From assembly GCF_004791695.1 (NCBI RefSeq), contig NZ_SRSO01000005.1:62001-126000 (forward strand): a DNA stretch of 64,000 nucleotides. Direction: 5' to 3'. The stretch is from Flavivirga rizhaonensis (GTDB taxonomy: Bacteria; Bacteroidota; Bacteroidia; Flavobacteriales; Flavobacteriaceae). The notes beneath the pieces were generated by a model. The model saw only the letters and a list, made by a program, of their open reading frames with translations. It did no database searches and was not told where the DNA came from. A program made the position numbers and the translations under genes. Below, piece by piece: positions 1 to 8,946 of the stretch (its first letter is position 1; every line of letters starts with the position of its first letter).

Positions 1-2
1 AA

Positions 3-524
3 CATGTAGACATTTTCATAGTATCTCTTGGAGCCTTATTACATGATATTGCCGACAGTAAATTTCATAATGGAGATGAAACCATTGGTCCAAAAATAGC
101 TCGTGAATTTTTATTTAAATTAAATGTAGATTCCATTGTGATTGAAAACGTTATAAAGATCATTGAAAATATTTCCTTTAAGGGAGGTCATGAAACTCAA
201 AAATTTCGTTCTCCAGAACTAGACGTTGTACAAGATGCAGATAGACTAGACGCAATAGGAGCCATAGGCATAGCACGTTGTTTTAACTATGGAGGTTATA
301 AAAACAGAGCGCTTTATAACCCTGATGTCAAACCCAACCTTAACATGAGCAAAGCAGAATACAAGGCTTCAACCGCACCAACTATAAACCATTTTTACGA
401 AAAGTTACTTCGCTTAAAAGATAAAATGAATACCAAAACTGGAAGACAAATAGCTTTAAACAGACATACATTCATGGAACAATATCTTAAACAGTTTTAT
501 GATGAATGGAATGGAAATGTTTAA
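3..524 (+). CDS. HD-domain phosphohydrolase (COG1418-like), 5' end cut by window
   Basis: The reading frame is open from base 3, so the start codon lies outside the window; 173 residues remain. The visible part begins within an HD domain: LLHDIAD supplies the metal-binding His-Asp pair, followed by a second Asp-containing segment QDADRLDAIGAIGIARCF that is typical of COG1418 proteins such as YpgQ/YedJ. Members tested biochemically hydrolyse nucleotides (YpgQ acts on dNTPs), using a divalent metal in the cytosol. No signal peptide or membrane segment is seen in the part present. It ends 4 bp before the convergent AraC gene stop. The family call is firm; the substrate is inference. Confidence 0.85.
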   Translation, partial: HVDIFIVSLGALLHDIADSKFHNGDETIGPKIAREFLFKLNVDSIVIENVIKIIENISFKGGHETQKFRSPELDVVQDADRLDAIGAIGIARCFNYGGYKNRALYNPDVKPNLNMSKAEYKASTAPTINHFYEKLLRLKDKMNTKTGRQIALNRHTFMEQYLKQFYDEWNGNV

Positions 525-528
525 CTTA

Positions 529-1401
529 TTACTGGATGATATGTTTTATTTCCTTTCTGTATTGTGATGCGCTTTTACCTGTTATTTCGTTAAACTGTTT
601 GTTAAAATGTGAAAAGTTATTAAATCCACATTCAAAACAAACATCCGAAATACTCATTTGACTCTCATTCAATAGTTTTGTTGCATGCACGACTCTATAT
701 TCATTTACTAATTTGGTAAATGTTTTTCCTGTAATACGCTTGAAGTATCTACAAAATGCAGGAACTGTCATACTTACTTTATCTGCGATTTCGTCTAAAC
801 TAATATGATTTTGAAAATTCCTATTAACATGTTTATAAATCAAACCTATTTTACCACTATCCTGTGGTTCAGCTTCAAAAGCAAACCCATCGGCATTTAA
901 AATAATATAATCGTCTGTTTTTGCTAAATAATTCAATATTTCTAAAAATTTTAAAACCCTATCAAAACCTTCATAATCTAAGAGCCTTTCAATTTTTGGC
1001 CCTATAATCTTTTTTGTTTCCACATTAAATCGAATTCCCTTTTTTGCCCTATCAAATAATGATACTATTAATGACATCTCTGGAATATCTACAAAATCAT
1101 TTCCTAAAAAGTTAGATTTAAACTGAACTGTTGTTTCTGTACCATTTGCTGTTAATCGGTCTGTAAAACCATTGTGCGGCAAATTAGACCCTATTAATAT
1201 AAGTTGACTGTTATTAAAGTAAGACAAATGAGTACCTATATGTGTTTTTCCTTGTCCTTTATTTATATAAACTAGTTCCAATTCTGGATGAAAATGCCAA
1301 AAGGCATTATACTTGTCAACCTTAACCAAGTGTTGTTTAACTAATATGGAACTTCCAAAACTAGGGCTAAGTTTTTCTAAAGTAGGTTTTTTATTAATCA
1401 T
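529..1401 (-). CDS. AraC-family transcriptional regulator with cupin sensor
   Basis: This is a 290-residue DNA-binding regulator. Residues about 20-100 form a cupin-like beta sheet (FWHFHPELELVYINKGQG), the usual ligand-sensing half. Residues about 190-285 hold two helix-turn-helix motifs of the AraC/XylS type: LDEIADKVSMTVPAFCRYF and the conserved ISDVCFECGFNNFSHFNKQF. It probably binds target promoters as a dimer after sensing a small molecule, often a sugar in Bacteroidota relatives. It is transcribed alone, divergent from the secreted-protein gene at 1608. No ligand can be assigned from the context. Confidence 0.92.
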   Translation of the reverse strand: MINKKPTLEKLSPSFGSSILVKQHLVKVDKYNAFWHFHPELELVYINKGQGKTHIGTHLSYFNNSQLILIGSNLPHNGFTDRLTANGTETTVQFKSNFLGNDFVDIPEMSLIVSLFDRAKKGIRFNVETKKIIGPKIERLLDYEGFDRVLKFLEILNYLAKTDDYIILNADGFAFEAEPQDSGKIGLIYKHVNRNFQNHISLDEIADKVSMTVPAFCRYFKRITGKTFTKLVNEYRVVHATKLLNESQMSISDVCFECGFNNFSHFNKQFNEITGKSASQYRKEIKHIIQ

Positions 1402-1607
1402 AGTATAGAGCGATTATGAAGCAAAATTACTACATATAATTTTTAAAAACCTATATTCAATTATCATAATTATATGCTATTTTAACTTTACATAGATTTA
1501 ACATAGTCTTAACAGATAAAATAGCATACAAATTGGTCAAATATGATGTTTTACACCTTCTTCTTCCGACATACCTTTGTGGTGTTAAACGATGTAAAAT
1601 TCAAATT

Positions 1608-2210
1608 ATGAAAAACGTAATTAAAACAATCGAAAAAAACCTATTATTAGTAACAATGATATTGTTTGCTGTAATGATAGGTAACGCAACTGAAATTTCT
1701 TCTTTTAATGTTGAAGGAGATCTTAAAGGAACTGCATTAACAATTAATAATGTAAAAAAAGGAAATCTTTTATCTATTAAAAATCATAACGGTATCATAG
1801 TATATAAAGAACTTATTCAATCAACTGGTTCTTATACAAAAGGATTTGATTTAACTGAATTACCTAATGGAAATTATTTTTTCGAGGTAGATAAAGACCT
1901 TCAAATTGAAACAATTCCTTTTAGTGTAGAAAATAACAAAGTAGTTTTCGATAAAACTAAAGAAGCCGTTATTTTTAAACCTTATGTAAGAGAAAAGGAC
2001 GACTTAGTTTACATATCAAAACTTGCCTTAAACTTGGAACCATTAAAAATAAGAGTTTACATACAATATGATGGTGCATTTCAATTAATACGTACAGAAG
2101 AAATTGAAGGTCTTAAAATTGTAAAAAAAGTATATAAACTTAAAAAAGGAAATTACAAAATAGTACTCAATGCAAATGACAAGGAGTATACGAAATTCAT
2201 TAACAATTAG
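1608..2210 (+). CDS. Secreted hypothetical protein
   Basis: This is a 200-residue protein of unknown function. I place the start at 1608 (MKNVIKTIEKN) rather than at an upstream TTG at 1533 because this gives a clean signal peptide: a short basic start, the hydrophobic stretch LLLVTMILFAVMIG, then NATE as a likely cleavage region. The mature part is rich in beta strand, with LTELPNGNYFFEVDKD resembling the small secreted proteins of Bacteroidota that carry short Ig-like or DUF3244-like folds. A good hairpin terminator follows at 2252, so it is a single-gene unit. It faces away from the AraC gene, which could control it, but no operator is visible. Confidence 0.75.
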   Translation: MKNVIKTIEKNLLLVTMILFAVMIGNATEISSFNVEGDLKGTALTINNVKKGNLLSIKNHNGIIVYKELIQSTGSYTKGFDLTELPNGNYFFEVDKDLQIETIPFSVENNKVVFDKTKEAVIFKPYVREKDDLVYISKLALNLEPLKIRVYIQYDGAFQLIRTEEIEGLKIVKKVYKLKKGNYKIVLNANDKEYTKFINN

Positions 2211-2251
2211 TAAGTTAATGTCTTATTTAGTTTGTTTAGTTTAAATTGGTA

Positions 2252-2287
2252 AAAAGTGAGCTAGCAACGGCTCACTTTTACTTTTTT
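2252..2287 (+). terminator. Intrinsic terminator after the secreted-protein gene
   Basis: The perfect 10 bp arms AAAAGTGAGC (2252-2261) and GCTCACTTTT (2270-2279) surround an 8-base loop, and a T-rich tract follows. It lies 42 bp after the stop at 2210. Confidence 0.8.
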
Positions 2288-2309
2288 TAACAATTAATTC
2301 ACAAAATAT

Positions 2310-2546
2310 ATGAAGTCCCTTATTCTATCTGTGATAAAACGTTTAAAAACAAAATCTAATTTGAGCATCAAAAAATATTTTTTTAATATTGTTTGGAGCA
2401 CAGTACACGCAACGATTTTATCAATAATCATCGCAAAAATAATAGGAACACCTGTAATATCCTGGCTCACAGTAATTTTAATTTACGTCTCTTTTTATTG
2501 GATTACTACAGACATATTAATAAAAAGGATTATCAATGAACAATGA
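2310..2546 (+). CDS. Small membrane protein, hypothetical
   Basis: This is a 78-residue protein with a basic N-terminus (MKSLILSVIKRLKTK) and two hydrophobic helices, roughly residues 27-48 and 50-68, ending in a short charged tail. It therefore probably sits in the inner membrane with both ends inside. The start is the first ATG after the terminator at 2252-2287, and its own short leader would be 22 bp. I do not recognise the family. It lies convergent to the radical SAM gene, whose stop is only 31 bp away. Confidence 0.6.
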   Translation: MKSLILSVIKRLKTKSNLSIKKYFFNIVWSTVHATILSIIIAKIIGTPVISWLTVILIYVSFYWITTDILIKRIINEQ

Positions 2547-2577
2547 GGTTGATTGATGGTATTGACTACTAATTAAT

Positions 2578-3651
2578 TTAAAATAGTTTTAATTGTCCAT
2601 CTTTAAATTCTTCGTGTAAATTCAGATTAAGCTTAGGCATAGTTTTATTCTTAAAATGCTTTAGTCTTGCTAGTTTAACAAGGTTATTAATTTGTTCTGC
2701 AATTTTTCCTTCGCCTCGCATTCTTGTTCTGTATCGAGAATCGTTTAAACTACCGCCATGGCAACTTTCTATTTGGTGTAATACTTTTTCGGCACGATCT
2801 GGCATAGTTTTATAAATCCAATCTTTAAAAATTTCGCCAATAGCACCATTTAATCTTACAATAGTATGAGCAATTGACAGAGCACCATGCTCTGATGCTG
2901 CTTTTGCTAAAGGCAATATTTCATGACTATTTATAGACGGAATAATGGGAGCTAACATCACATTTACAGGAATTCCATTTTCACTCAAAACCTTGACTGT
3001 TTCTAAACGCTTTTTAATACTTGCTGTTCGCGGTTCTAAAACACGCCTTGTATCTTCTGATAGTGAGGTAATTGACATATTTACACCTATCAAGTTATCT
3101 TCAGCCAGAGCTTTTAAAAGATCTAAATCCCTAAGAATCAATGCGTTTTTTGTGATAATACCTACTGGGTGTCTGTATTTTAAAAACACCTCTAAACATT
3201 GTTTGGTAATTTCAAATTTTTTTTCTGCTGGTTGATAACAATCTGTATTTCCAGACATAACAATAGGATGTGCTTTCCAGTTTTTCTTCTTTAATTGTAC
3301 TTCTAATAGTTTGGGGGCGTCCTTTTTAACCAAAATTCGGCGCTCAAAATCTAAGCCAGCACTATAACCCCAATATTCATGACTATTGCGAGCATAACAA
3401 TAAATACAACCATGTTCGCAACCTTGATACGAATTCATTGAATACGTCATACCAACATCTGGACTCTCAACTTTATTGACTATCGTTTTAGGAAATACTT
3501 CCAGATATAGTGTTTTATTTTTATCGCTTATCTCACCTTCTTTATGGCAAAATTCAAGAAAGTCGTCGCGCATTTCGTGGCTCAATTCGAAGAAACGATT
3601 AGGGACATTGAGCTGCGCACCACGTCCTTTTATGGCAGATTTTAGGTTCAT
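2578..3651 (-). CDS. PA0069-family radical SAM protein
   Basis: This is a 357-residue radical SAM enzyme. The CxxxCxxC motif that ligates the [4Fe-4S] cluster is at C78-C82-C85 (CEHGCIYCYA), followed by YARNSHEYWGYSAG and, further on, VMSGNTDCYQPAE, both hallmarks of the PA0069 group related to spore photoproduct lyase. The group is widespread and its reaction is not established; a DNA or RNA repair-like role is only suggested by homology. The length is normal for the group. The gene stands alone on the minus strand, upstream of a region with cassette-like repeats (see 3652-3932). Confidence 0.92.
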   Translation of the reverse strand: MNLKSAIKGRGAQLNVPNRFFELSHEMRDDFLEFCHKEGEISDKNKTLYLEVFPKTIVNKVESPDVGMTYSMNSYQGCEHGCIYCYARNSHEYWGYSAGLDFERRILVKKDAPKLLEVQLKKKNWKAHPIVMSGNTDCYQPAEKKFEITKQCLEVFLKYRHPVGIITKNALILRDLDLLKALAEDNLIGVNMSITSLSEDTRRVLEPRTASIKKRLETVKVLSENGIPVNVMLAPIIPSINSHEILPLAKAASEHGALSIAHTIVRLNGAIGEIFKDWIYKTMPDRAEKVLHQIESCHGGSLNDSRYRTRMRGEGKIAEQINNLVKLARLKHFKNKTMPKLNLNLHEEFKDGQLKLF

Positions 3652-3932
3652 TACAGTAAAATTAAAGGTTGAATGCGCTTTGAGTAGCTCTTTAAAATTA
3701 CTTATAAATTCTATTCAAAAGTGTTAAAGCAAAAATAGGTTATTAACAAACTCGATACGTAGAGATTCGATTGTTAAAAAGGTATAAATCACGCTTGATT
3801 TTTTGAAAAAATCGGCTAACTTCGTTTAACGTTGCATATAAATCATTAAAATGGATTCATATACTTGATAACATTAGCAACAATTTGAGAAATGTCATAA
3901 CTTACTGAATTGCAATGATTATTAAAACATAA
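3652..3932. repeat. Gene-free region with a solitary cassette-junction-like site (about 3782-3840)
   Basis: No gene is seen here. The stretch from 3782 holds GTATAAATCACGC, a hairpin GATTTTTTGAAAAAATC, and then TTTAAC|GTTGCATATA at 3831. The GTT junction and the central GATTTT..AAAATC hairpin resemble the junction sites of the array at 46-59 kb. The matching unit end, expected as a reverse complement of GTTGCATATA, is not found before the crotonase gene, so this would be an isolated or decayed site. The call rests on resemblance only. Confidence 0.3.
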
Positions 3933-4505
3933 ATGAAAGAAGGTTTAATAAAAGATACTTACGAATTAATCATAAAGGAAATACAAACAGTTATAACCGC
4001 TTCTTATATTATTTCTGTTGGAATAGGTATGCTTTTTAATTACCAAAAATATTCAGAATTTGATATAAACATATTTGATTATTCAGACGTATTTGACTTT
4101 CTGATTGCACCTTTTTCTGATTTTTATATACTCTTATTCGCTACAGCTTCAATTTTAATTGTTTCTATATTAATTAAATTGGACACGTTATGGAAAAACA
4201 AGTGGCCGAAATCTTACTCGAAATTGAATTTTGGATGTGATAAAAAATCTTGGTTTAAAACATACAGAATCGTTCTATTTATAATAAGTTTTGTCCTTTA
4301 TTTATATCTCTCAGCTGATTATTACGGAAGGTATGCAAAGAATAAAATAATTAATAAGAATGACATTTCAATAAAATTAGCAGACAATGAAATTAAATTA
4401 GGAAAATTAATTGGAAAGACGAAAGATGTGATTTTCATACTTAATGACGATAGCGTTTATGCATTACCTATTTCTTCATTAGTTAAGGAAATAAAAATAA
4501 AATAA
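3933..4505 (+). CDS. Multi-pass membrane protein, hypothetical
   Basis: This is a 190-residue protein with four likely membrane helices: about residues 20-38 (TASYIISVGIGMLF), 65-85 (FYILLFATASILIVSILI), and 112-132 (IVLFIISFVLYLYLSADYY), with a weaker one around the DYSDVFDFLIAPF segment. The C-terminal 55 residues are soluble and beta-rich (ISIKLADNEIKLGKLIG, VYALPISSLVKEIKIK). I do not recognise the family. It is alone on the plus strand between two minus-strand genes and has a long leader with a cassette-like junction, so it may be a horizontally acquired single-gene unit. Confidence 0.7.
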   Translation: MKEGLIKDTYELIIKEIQTVITASYIISVGIGMLFNYQKYSEFDINIFDYSDVFDFLIAPFSDFYILLFATASILIVSILIKLDTLWKNKWPKSYSKLNFGCDKKSWFKTYRIVLFIISFVLYLYLSADYYGRYAKNKIINKNDISIKLADNEIKLGKLIGKTKDVIFILNDDSVYALPISSLVKEIKIK

Positions 4506-4527
4506 AACTTTTTTAAAGATAAAACTC

Positions 4528-5310
4528 CTATTCCCCAGGAAAATTAGCCTTTCGTTTTTCTAAAAATGCCGTTGTTCCTTCTGCAAAATCCTCGCTACCA
4601 AAACAATTACCAAACTCCTGAATTTCCGTATCGAAACCATTAATACCATCTTTAAAATTCGCATTTATAGCTCTTATAGCAGCACTAATAGCAACAGATG
4701 AATTACGCGATATTTTACCAGCTATTTTTTCGCATAAAGGAAGTAATTCTTCTAAGGTCGTTACATGATTTACCAAGCCATCATTTAACGCTTTATTAGC
4801 GTCAATCATTCCTGCGGTCATGATAAGCTCCATGGCTTTCCCTTTTCCTATCAATTGTGGTAAACGTTGAGTTCCACCATAACCAGGAATAACGCCAAGA
4901 GACACTTCTGGCAATCCCATTTTGGCATTATCGCTTGCCGCTCTAAAATGACACGCCATGGCCAATTCCAATCCACCCCCAAGAGCAAAACCATTTATTG
5001 CTGCAATAACTGGCGTAGATAAATTTTCAATAAAATTGAACAGCAATTCTTGCCCTTTAGCTGCTAACATTTTGCCTTCTTCAATGTTGTAATTCGCAAA
5101 CTCACTAATATCAGCACCTGCAACAAAAGCCTTTTCTCCACTACCAGTAACAATAATAACTTTTACATTTTTATCTAAATCAGCTTCTCTAAAAGCTTCA
5201 TGCAACTCGCTAATTGTTTCTTTATTAAGCGCATTTAACTTCTTAGGACGGTTAATAGTTATAGTCGTAATACCGTTATTCTCTTCAGATAGTATATTAT
5301 TGTAACTCAT
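4528..5310 (-). CDS. Enoyl-CoA hydratase/isomerase family protein (crotonase)
   Basis: This 260-residue cytosolic crotonase has the oxyanion-hole segments AFVAGADI (about 61-68) and NGFALGGGLELA (about 106-117). Both acidic catalytic positions of true hydratases are present: E115 in GGGLELAM and E135 in GLPEVSLGVIPGYGG. It should hydrate trans-2-enoyl-CoA esters to 3-hydroxyacyl-CoA, as in fatty acid or branched amino acid breakdown; relatives in Bacteroidota also act on short-chain substrates. Length is standard. It is followed on the same strand by the DsbD-alpha gene 15 bp upstream, but their functions do not suggest a pathway link. Confidence 0.93.
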   Translation of the reverse strand: MSYNNILSEENNGITTITINRPKKLNALNKETISELHEAFREADLDKNVKVIIVTGSGEKAFVAGADISEFANYNIEEGKMLAAKGQELLFNFIENLSTPVIAAINGFALGGGLELAMACHFRAASDNAKMGLPEVSLGVIPGYGGTQRLPQLIGKGKAMELIMTAGMIDANKALNDGLVNHVTTLEELLPLCEKIAGKISRNSSVAISAAIRAINANFKDGINGFDTEIQEFGNCFGSEDFAEGTTAFLEKRKANFPGE

Positions 5311-5325
5311 AGTTTTGTTTTAAGT

Positions 5326-5766
5326 TTATTGAATAGCAATTTCAAAATCATCATATCCGGGAACGCAACTCGTATCATTACAAGTCATAAATTCAATTTC
5401 ACCTGTAACCTTCAATGCCTTTTTAGTTTTTAGCTTAATACGTTGTTTAAATTTCGCAGAATTTTCAAAATATTTAATCTTCAACTCAAAAACGGGATCG
5501 AAAGCAGTATGCCCTTTGTCTTCCGTCATAGCTCCTACCAACTCATAATCATCACTGTCTTCAAAAATAAAAACCGTTGGTAATGGCCCGCCTTTAGGTA
5601 CTTTCAACGAATACAGATGATAATTCGGTTTTATGGTTGCATCTATAATTAAATCATATTCTAGATTAGACACTTTTTTTAGACTAGTTGACCATTTTAC
5701 AGGATCCAAAATTTGAGAATATCCTACTGACGATATTAAAAAAACTAATACAAATACTTTTTTCAT
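5326..5766 (-). CDS. Stand-alone DsbD N-terminal (alpha) domain protein, periplasmic
   Basis: This is a 146-residue protein with a signal peptide (MKKVFVLVFLISSVGYSQ). The mature part matches the immunoglobulin-like alpha domain of DsbD: DPVKWSTSLKKVSNLEYDLIIDAT at the start and the cysteine pair in EFMTCNDTSCVPGYDDFEI near the end. In DsbD this domain takes electrons from the membrane domain and hands them to periplasmic thiol proteins. Here it is encoded without the membrane and thioredoxin domains, so a partner must be supplied elsewhere. The two cysteines are spaced Cx4C, like those in full-length DsbD. It is probably cotranscribed with the flanking genes. Confidence 0.85.
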   Translation of the reverse strand: MKKVFVLVFLISSVGYSQILDPVKWSTSLKKVSNLEYDLIIDATIKPNYHLYSLKVPKGGPLPTVFIFEDSDDYELVGAMTEDKGHTAFDPVFELKIKYFENSAKFKQRIKLKTKKALKVTGEIEFMTCNDTSCVPGYDDFEIAIQ

Positions 5767-5787
5767 TTTATAAAATTTATATACAAA

Positions 5788-7242
5788 CTATTCTTTAGGA
5801 AAAGTCACTGTAAACGTAGTGCCTTTATCCCTTTCTGATTTAAATGCTATGGTACCTTTATAAGTTTCCACAATGTTTTTTACCATCGCTAAGCCAAGCC
5901 CCATCCCGCTCGTTTTTGTTGTAAACTTAGGCTCAAAAACTTTATCCTTATTTTCTTCAGATACCCCCGAACCGTTATCTGCAACTGTAATAATCACATC
6001 ATTATCTCTTGTCGCTACGTTAATAACAATCCTTGGTAGTTGATTTTCAGGCATCGCTTGAATACCATTTTTAACCAAGTTAGTAACCACTCTAATTAAC
6101 TGTGTTCTATCAAATTTCGCAATGATTTTTTCGGATTCGGCAGTAAAGAAAATATAATCTTCATTAAAAATATCTAGAGCAAGCTTTACAATTTCTACAA
6201 CATTTAAAGTTTCATTTTGTTGTGCCGGCATTTTTGCAAAGTTTGAAAAAGCCGATGCGATAGAACTCATGGTATCTATTTGCTGAATCAATGTTTTACT
6301 GTACTCATCTAACTTTGAGTGAATATTTTCATCATTGGAATCAAATTTACGTTGAAAATTTTGCACCGTTAAACGCATGGGCGTTAATGGGTTTTTAATT
6401 TCATGCGCCACTTGTTTTGCCATTTCCCTCCAAGCTTGTTCACGCTCACTTCTAGCTAATTGCACAGCACTATCTTCAAGTTCGTCAATCATACTATTAT
6501 ACGAATTCACCAAAATAGAGATTTCCTCACTCGTATCATTAACCTCTATTTTCTTATTACGCTTTTCTAATCTTGTCGTATTAATTTTATCACTAATTGC
6601 TTTTAATGACTTTGTAATGTATTTAGAGAGTACAAAGGCAATACCAATTGCCATAAGCAATACAAACATAAAGGCAAACCCTATACGCTGTAAAAACTCG
6701 CTTAGCTCTTCTGCAAGAAAGTCATCTTTTTCTAAATAAGGTAAATTTAATATGGCTATGGGCTTAGATTTCTGATCCGTAATATAAGTATAAGACGATT
6801 GGTATGTCTGCCCATTTTCCTTATGTTTATCTACATGTCTATGTGATGCCCTATGTGAAATCGCATTTAAAATTTCTGCATTAATACATGTATCTGCAAT
6901 ATTATTTAAATCTCCTTTAGATGATATTAATAAAGTCCCATCTAAATCATACAAATTAATCTGAAGCTTATGTATATCAGCGATATTATAAATTTCTTCT
7001 TTGAAAATTAATGGAATGTTTTCAGTCTTTACCTCCCAAGTATTCTGCTTACCATTTAAAACTCTTTTATGGTGTTTCTGAATGTTTTGCTCTTTACGTT
7101 CTAATCGTCCTTTATGATAATCTGCACTTTGTTCCTTGTATTGATAAATAGCTACAGCTGCAATAAGTATAGATGCTAATAGCACCAATAAAATCATAGC
7201 AATAAAAATACGGGTACGTAAAGAAAGTTTTTTTAATTTCAT
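5788..7242 (-). CDS. Membrane sensor histidine kinase (HAMP, HisKA, HATPase)
   Basis: This 484-residue kinase has a first membrane helix at about 12-33, a periplasmic sensor region at about 34-185, a second helix at about 188-206 and then a HAMP-like linker. The phosphorylated histidine is H280 in MAKQVAHEIKNPLTPMRLT. The ATP-binding part contains an N box (VTNLVKNGIQAM), a G1 box (VADNGSGVSEENKD) and a G2 box (TSGMGLGLAMVKNIVE). The HEIKNPLTP sequence is typical of the NtrY-like group. No response regulator is adjacent, so the partner must be elsewhere. The signal is unknown. All kinase motifs are intact. Confidence 0.93.
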   Translation of the reverse strand: MKLKKLSLRTRIFIAMILLVLLASILIAAVAIYQYKEQSADYHKGRLERKEQNIQKHHKRVLNGKQNTWEVKTENIPLIFKEEIYNIADIHKLQINLYDLDGTLLISSKGDLNNIADTCINAEILNAISHRASHRHVDKHKENGQTYQSSYTYITDQKSKPIAILNLPYLEKDDFLAEELSEFLQRIGFAFMFVLLMAIGIAFVLSKYITKSLKAISDKINTTRLEKRNKKIEVNDTSEEISILVNSYNSMIDELEDSAVQLARSEREQAWREMAKQVAHEIKNPLTPMRLTVQNFQRKFDSNDENIHSKLDEYSKTLIQQIDTMSSIASAFSNFAKMPAQQNETLNVVEIVKLALDIFNEDYIFFTAESEKIIAKFDRTQLIRVVTNLVKNGIQAMPENQLPRIVINVATRDNDVIITVADNGSGVSEENKDKVFEPKFTTKTSGMGLGLAMVKNIVETYKGTIAFKSERDKGTTFTVTFPKE

Positions 7243-7344
7243 TAAAAATATTGTGCCTTTTAAAAGTTCAATAAATATAGCAATAATCGAACCAAAAAAA
7301 GAGTGACAATTCCTTTTTGGAATTTGATTATTTGAGTTTTAAAG

Positions 7345-7899
7345 TTAAGCGTTAGGGTTTTTAGTTCTAATATTTTTATAAACCTTAAAACCTACCATGA
7401 TAAGAACTCCTAAAACAAGAATACCTACAATACCCCAAATCCAATTTATGGCACTTTTTAAAATAGCTAAAAAAACAACGGCGAAAAGAATAAACGTTGC
7501 ACCTTCATTCCAGATTCGCATAAAACTTGATGTTTTCTTGACGACATCATTTTGAAGCTGCTTATAAAACAGATGTGTTTTAAGATGATATATAATTAAC
7601 AGTACGATAAAAGCTAGTTTTACCTGCATCCAATCTTGATAAACAAGTGTTGGGTTTAAATAAAATAGTAATAACCCAAATAGTAAAGCAAGAACAGCTG
7701 ATGGCCATGTAATTATGAACCACAGACGTTTAGCCATTAGTTTTAGTTGTTTTCCTAGTATTTCTTTTTCTGGTGATGGCTTATGAAATGCTTCTATTTG
7801 ATACACAAATAGTCTGGGAATATAAAATAACCCCGCAAACCAAGTAATAACAAAAATAAGATGAAACGCTTTTATATAATAGTAATATTCCATAATCAA
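7345..7899 (-). CDS. hemJ: HemJ-like (CopD/UPF0093) protoporphyrinogen oxidase, membrane
   Basis: This is a 184-residue membrane protein with about four helices. It shows the HemJ hallmarks AFHLIFVITWFAGLFYIPRLFVY near the N-terminus (a conserved His for heme), KRLWFIITWPSAVLALLFG in the middle, and RIWNEG near the last helices. HemJ oxidises protoporphyrinogen IX to protoporphyrin IX, and the product is the substrate of HemH, whose gene lies directly upstream with a 4 bp overlap. That context supports the assignment. The ATG at 7899 precedes a second ATG at 7893; either would work. The alternative is a generic CopD-like protein, but the heme neighbours argue against it. Confidence 0.85.
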   Translation of the reverse strand: MIMEYYYYIKAFHLIFVITWFAGLFYIPRLFVYQIEAFHKPSPEKEILGKQLKLMAKRLWFIITWPSAVLALLFGLLLFYLNPTLVYQDWMQVKLAFIVLLIIYHLKTHLFYKQLQNDVVKKTSSFMRIWNEGATFILFAVVFLAILKSAINWIWGIVGILVLGVLIMVGFKVYKNIRTKNPNA

Positions 7900-8930
7900 A
7901 TAACTTCAACAGGTGTTTTTGTCCATTCGGTAATCCAATTTGAAAGCAAATCAACAAATTCATCATCATCGTTTAAACAAGGAACAGTTGTAAAATCTTT
8001 ACCTCCCATTTCATGAAAAATCTCCTGACCTTCCATTGCTATTTCTTCAAGGGTTTCTAAACAATCACTAACAAACGCAGGCGTTACGATGGCCATGTTT
8101 TTTATGCCTTGCTTACCCAAACGCTCAATAGTCCTATCTGTATAAGGCTGCAGCCAAGGATCGAAGCCTAATCGTGACTGAAAAGACGTAGAGTAAGTCC
8201 CTTCTTTAAACTTTAATTTTTCAGCAACCAGTCTGGTTACTTCATAACATTGATGCCTGTAGCAGAACTCATGTGCTTTTGATGGTGTTGCACAACAACT
8301 GCCATCTATTTTACAATGTGACTTGGTAATGTCGCTCTTTCTTATATGACGTTCTGGAACACCATGATACGAAAACAATAAATGCTCATAATTTTTGCCT
8401 TCCAAATGATGTTTTATTGAATTAGAAAGCACCTCAATATAATCAGATTTATTATAAAATGCAGGAACCGATTCTATTTTTAAATTCGGAAAATATTGCT
8501 GACGAAGCTCTTCGGCTAACACTGTAATAGTTTCGGTAGTTGCCATAGCAAACTGAGGATACAAAGGAAACAACAGAACTTCATTTACGCCTTTATTCAC
8601 TAATTCCTGAAGTCCTTTTTTTATAGTCATACTCCCATAACGCATGGCTAATGCAACAGGAATATCTATTTGCTTTTGTATTTTACTCTGGAGTCTTTCC
8701 GAGAGTACTATTAAAGGAGAACCCACATCCCACCATATTTTTTTATAAGCTGCCGCCGATGCCTTAGGACGTGTCTTTAAAATAATACCCTTAACTAATA
8801 ATGCTCTGGCTACAAACGGAATATCAATTACCCGTTCGTCCATTAAAAACTCGCCCAAATATTTTTTTACATCTTTTGGTTCTGGGCTGTCTGGAGAACC
8901 AAGGTTGACTAATAAAACTCCTTTTTTCAT
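7896..8930 (-). CDS. hemH: Ferrochelatase
   Basis: This 344-residue enzyme inserts ferrous iron into protoporphyrin IX, the last step of heme b synthesis. The N-terminal GVLLVNLGSPDSPEPKDVKKYL and the active-site SYHGVPERHI are diagnostic. A cysteine-rich part (CKIDGSCCATPSKAHEFCYRHQC) and FQSRLGFDPWLQPYTD follow in the expected order. The protein is soluble or peripheral. It is upstream of hemJ with a 4 bp overlap, giving translational coupling of the last two steps. The AraC gene lies 16 bp further upstream on the same strand and may be cotranscribed. Confidence 0.96.
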   Translation of the reverse strand: MKKGVLLVNLGSPDSPEPKDVKKYLGEFLMDERVIDIPFVARALLVKGIILKTRPKASAAAYKKIWWDVGSPLIVLSERLQSKIQKQIDIPVALAMRYGSMTIKKGLQELVNKGVNEVLLFPLYPQFAMATTETITVLAEELRQQYFPNLKIESVPAFYNKSDYIEVLSNSIKHHLEGKNYEHLLFSYHGVPERHIRKSDITKSHCKIDGSCCATPSKAHEFCYRHQCYEVTRLVAEKLKFKEGTYSTSFQSRLGFDPWLQPYTDRTIERLGKQGIKNMAIVTPAFVSDCLETLEEIAMEGQEIFHEMGGKDFTTVPCLNDDDEFVDLLSNWITEWTKTPVEVI

Positions 8931-8946
8931 TAAATAAGCTTCTTTT

